A stretch of 43,529 nucleotides of DNA, taken from the NCBI RefSeq assembly GCF_009295825.1, contig NZ_WHKF01000017.1, positions 1 through 43,529 on the forward strand, in the 5' to 3' direction. This DNA is from Marinifilum sp. N1E240 (GTDB lineage Bacteria; Bacteroidota; Bacteroidia; Bacteroidales; Marinifilaceae). The position numbers and the translations under genes were made by a program. The notes under the pieces are model-generated. The model did no database searches and had not been told where the DNA came from. It saw only the letters and a program-made list of their open reading frames with translations. Below are positions 42,839-43,529 of the stretch, one piece after another (position 1 is the stretch's first letter; each line of letters opens with the position of its first letter).

Positions 42839-43249
42839 ATGAACCGACTTCCCTTAATAGTAATCACGTTTTTATTTGTCAGTTGTCAAACAGACACAAA
42901 ACTGTTTGATGATGTTAGTGAAATGGCTGTATTTGATAGAGTTTACAAGCCAACTTTAATTCAATCAGGAAACGAAAGCGGGTTTCTTGAACCTATGATG
43001 GAATATAGCCTTTTCAGAATCGACTCCTTGGATTTTCAAAACTTAGAAACTTCTATTCTGACAAGTGATAAGTTTAAAGAAGGAAGCTTTTACTTAAATA
43101 TTGAACTGAACGACTACATTTATAATAATGACCTCGACATTCTGAATATGACCAAATCATTAATAACTGAGAACCAATTTGACAAAACTTATTATCTCTA
43201 TCTTATGTCGGACAGAAAAACTTTTGCAGTTTGCAAAGTCAACAATTAA
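42839..43249 (+). CDS. hypothetical cassette lipoprotein
   Basis: A 136-residue lipoprotein with lipobox FVSC (Cys16), then an acidic beta-rich domain with no family I know (SEMAVFDRVYKPTLIQSG, IDSLDFQNLETSIL). It ends with YLYLMSDRKTFAVCKVNN and one more Cys. It should be attached to the outer membrane or periplasmic face. The start lies 8 bp after arm ATTGTAAAG, and the stop lies 18 bp before the complementary CTTTACAAC, so it fills a single-gene cassette tightly. Confidence 0.7.
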   Translation: MNRLPLIVITFLFVSCQTDTKLFDDVSEMAVFDRVYKPTLIQSGNESGFLEPMMEYSLFRIDSLDFQNLETSILTSDKFKEGSFYLNIELNDYIYNNDLDILNMTKSLITENQFDKTYYLYLMSDRKTFAVCKVNN

Positions 43250-43267
43250 ATGAAAAAAAAGAAAACG

Positions 43268-43403
43268 CTTTACAACAAAAGTTAAAATTAAAGAGCGATG
43301 ACGCTCAACTTGATAATGTAACAAAAACAATAAACGTAAGCGGTTTTGATTAGGCGGCGGTTGTAAATCGCCCACGAAAACTTAGCAAGACCGTTGTAGG
43401 TAA
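43268..43403 (+). repeat. attC-like site, 136 bp
   Basis: Runs from CTTTACAAC (43268-43276) to GTTGTAGGTAA (43393-43403). It shares AAAAGTTAAAATTAAAG, CGCTCAACTTGATAATGTAAC, TAAGCGG, GGCGGCGGTTGTAAATCGCCC and TTAGCAAGACCGTTG with its sister sites. Left arm complements ATTGTAAAG at 42822 at eight of nine positions. It ends 11 bp before the partial gene at the window edge. Confidence 0.68.
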
Positions 43404-43414
43404 TACGAGTAAAA

Positions 43415-43529
43415 ATGAATAGACGCGCAATATATTTATCACTAACACATTTGCTAATCATTATTGGCATGGTCTTAATTGTGCCAAGATTTATCATTTC
43501 AGATGAACCAGATCTAAAAGATTTTGCAT
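43415..43529 (+). CDS. partial cassette gene, membrane-anchored or exported protein (cut by window end)
   Basis: ATG at 43415 opens a frame that is still open at the last base (38 codons). It begins MNRRAIYLSLTHLLIIIGMV, a basic start then a hydrophobic helix, followed by PRFIISDEPDLKD. This is a signal anchor or signal peptide. It lies 11 bp after the arm GTTGTAGGTAA of the previous site, so it should be the next cassette, with a closing arm near TTACCTACAAC beyond the window if the rule holds. Confidence 0.5.
   Translation, partial: MNRRAIYLSLTHLLIIIGMVLIVPRFIISDEPDLKDFA

Noticed and set aside
41878-43403. CRISPR array
   Set aside because: The repeats are 120-250 bp long and separated by whole genes rather than short spacers.

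Overview
The window is AT-rich, chromosome-like DNA from a member of the Bacteroidota. The evidence is a TonB receptor paired with a DUF4249 lipoprotein, a membrane-anchored AraC regulator, a FISUMP-domain lipoprotein, a DUF3667 protein, a long S9 peptidase, a TrhO rhodanese, weak Shine-Dalgarno sites, and at least one well-formed Bacteroidota promoter (TTTG, 18 nt, TAnnTTTG). Gene style suggests a marine Marinilabiliales/Marinifilaceae-type organism, but that placement is an impression and was not computed. I saw no rRNA, tRNA, CRISPR array, transposase, integrase or phage gene.

Left end (1-3340) and right end (41509-43529) are accessory. Both hold short genes of mostly unknown function (small membrane proteins, a lipoprotein, a SMI1/KNR4 protein, a CxCxxC protein). 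Each gene is framed by a GTT-starting arm before it and a complementary AAC-ending arm after it, with hairpin-forming repeat DNA between genes. This is the layout of integron gene cassettes with attC sites, but without an integrase in view (a CALIN-like arrangement). Six complete cassettes and one partial one can be delimited. In the left array a second repeat family, a REP-like palindromic element with compensatory base changes, sits where some attC-like halves are missing.

The middle is largely ordinary. 3398-6005 has a site-2-protease homologue that has lost its catalytic motifs, an SH3/multi-pass membrane protein and a coding remnant. 6319-8610 is katG. 8615-10863 has a small unknown gene, an M23 peptidase and a FISUMP lipoprotein. 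10916-11630 has a decayed polysaccharide deacetylase and a cluster of CGGAA inverted repeats. 11962-17131 has lgt, a methyltransferase, a TlpA-like thioredoxin protein and a U32 peptidase-family protein. 17273-23660 has an S9 peptidase, a small membrane protein, a YafK-like L,D-transpeptidase, an M43 metalloprotease lipoprotein and DAHP synthase.

23826-28560 is a probable regulator/uptake unit: a 7TM-AraC regulator behind two hairpins, a TonB-dependent receptor and a DUF4249 lipoprotein. 28778-30751 has rsgA and a small envelope-protein pair. 30751-36177 holds two diverged paralogous FAD oxidoreductases flanking a porin-BCCT transporter operon. 36211-38852 runs trhO, a GNAT acetyltransferase and a tRNA-dihydrouridine synthase, so two of three genes modify tRNA. 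38953-41013 has a probable papain-like secreted protein, a CarboxypepD_reg-type protein, and upstream of it an orphan cysteine-rich heptapeptide repeat frame with no usable start codon.
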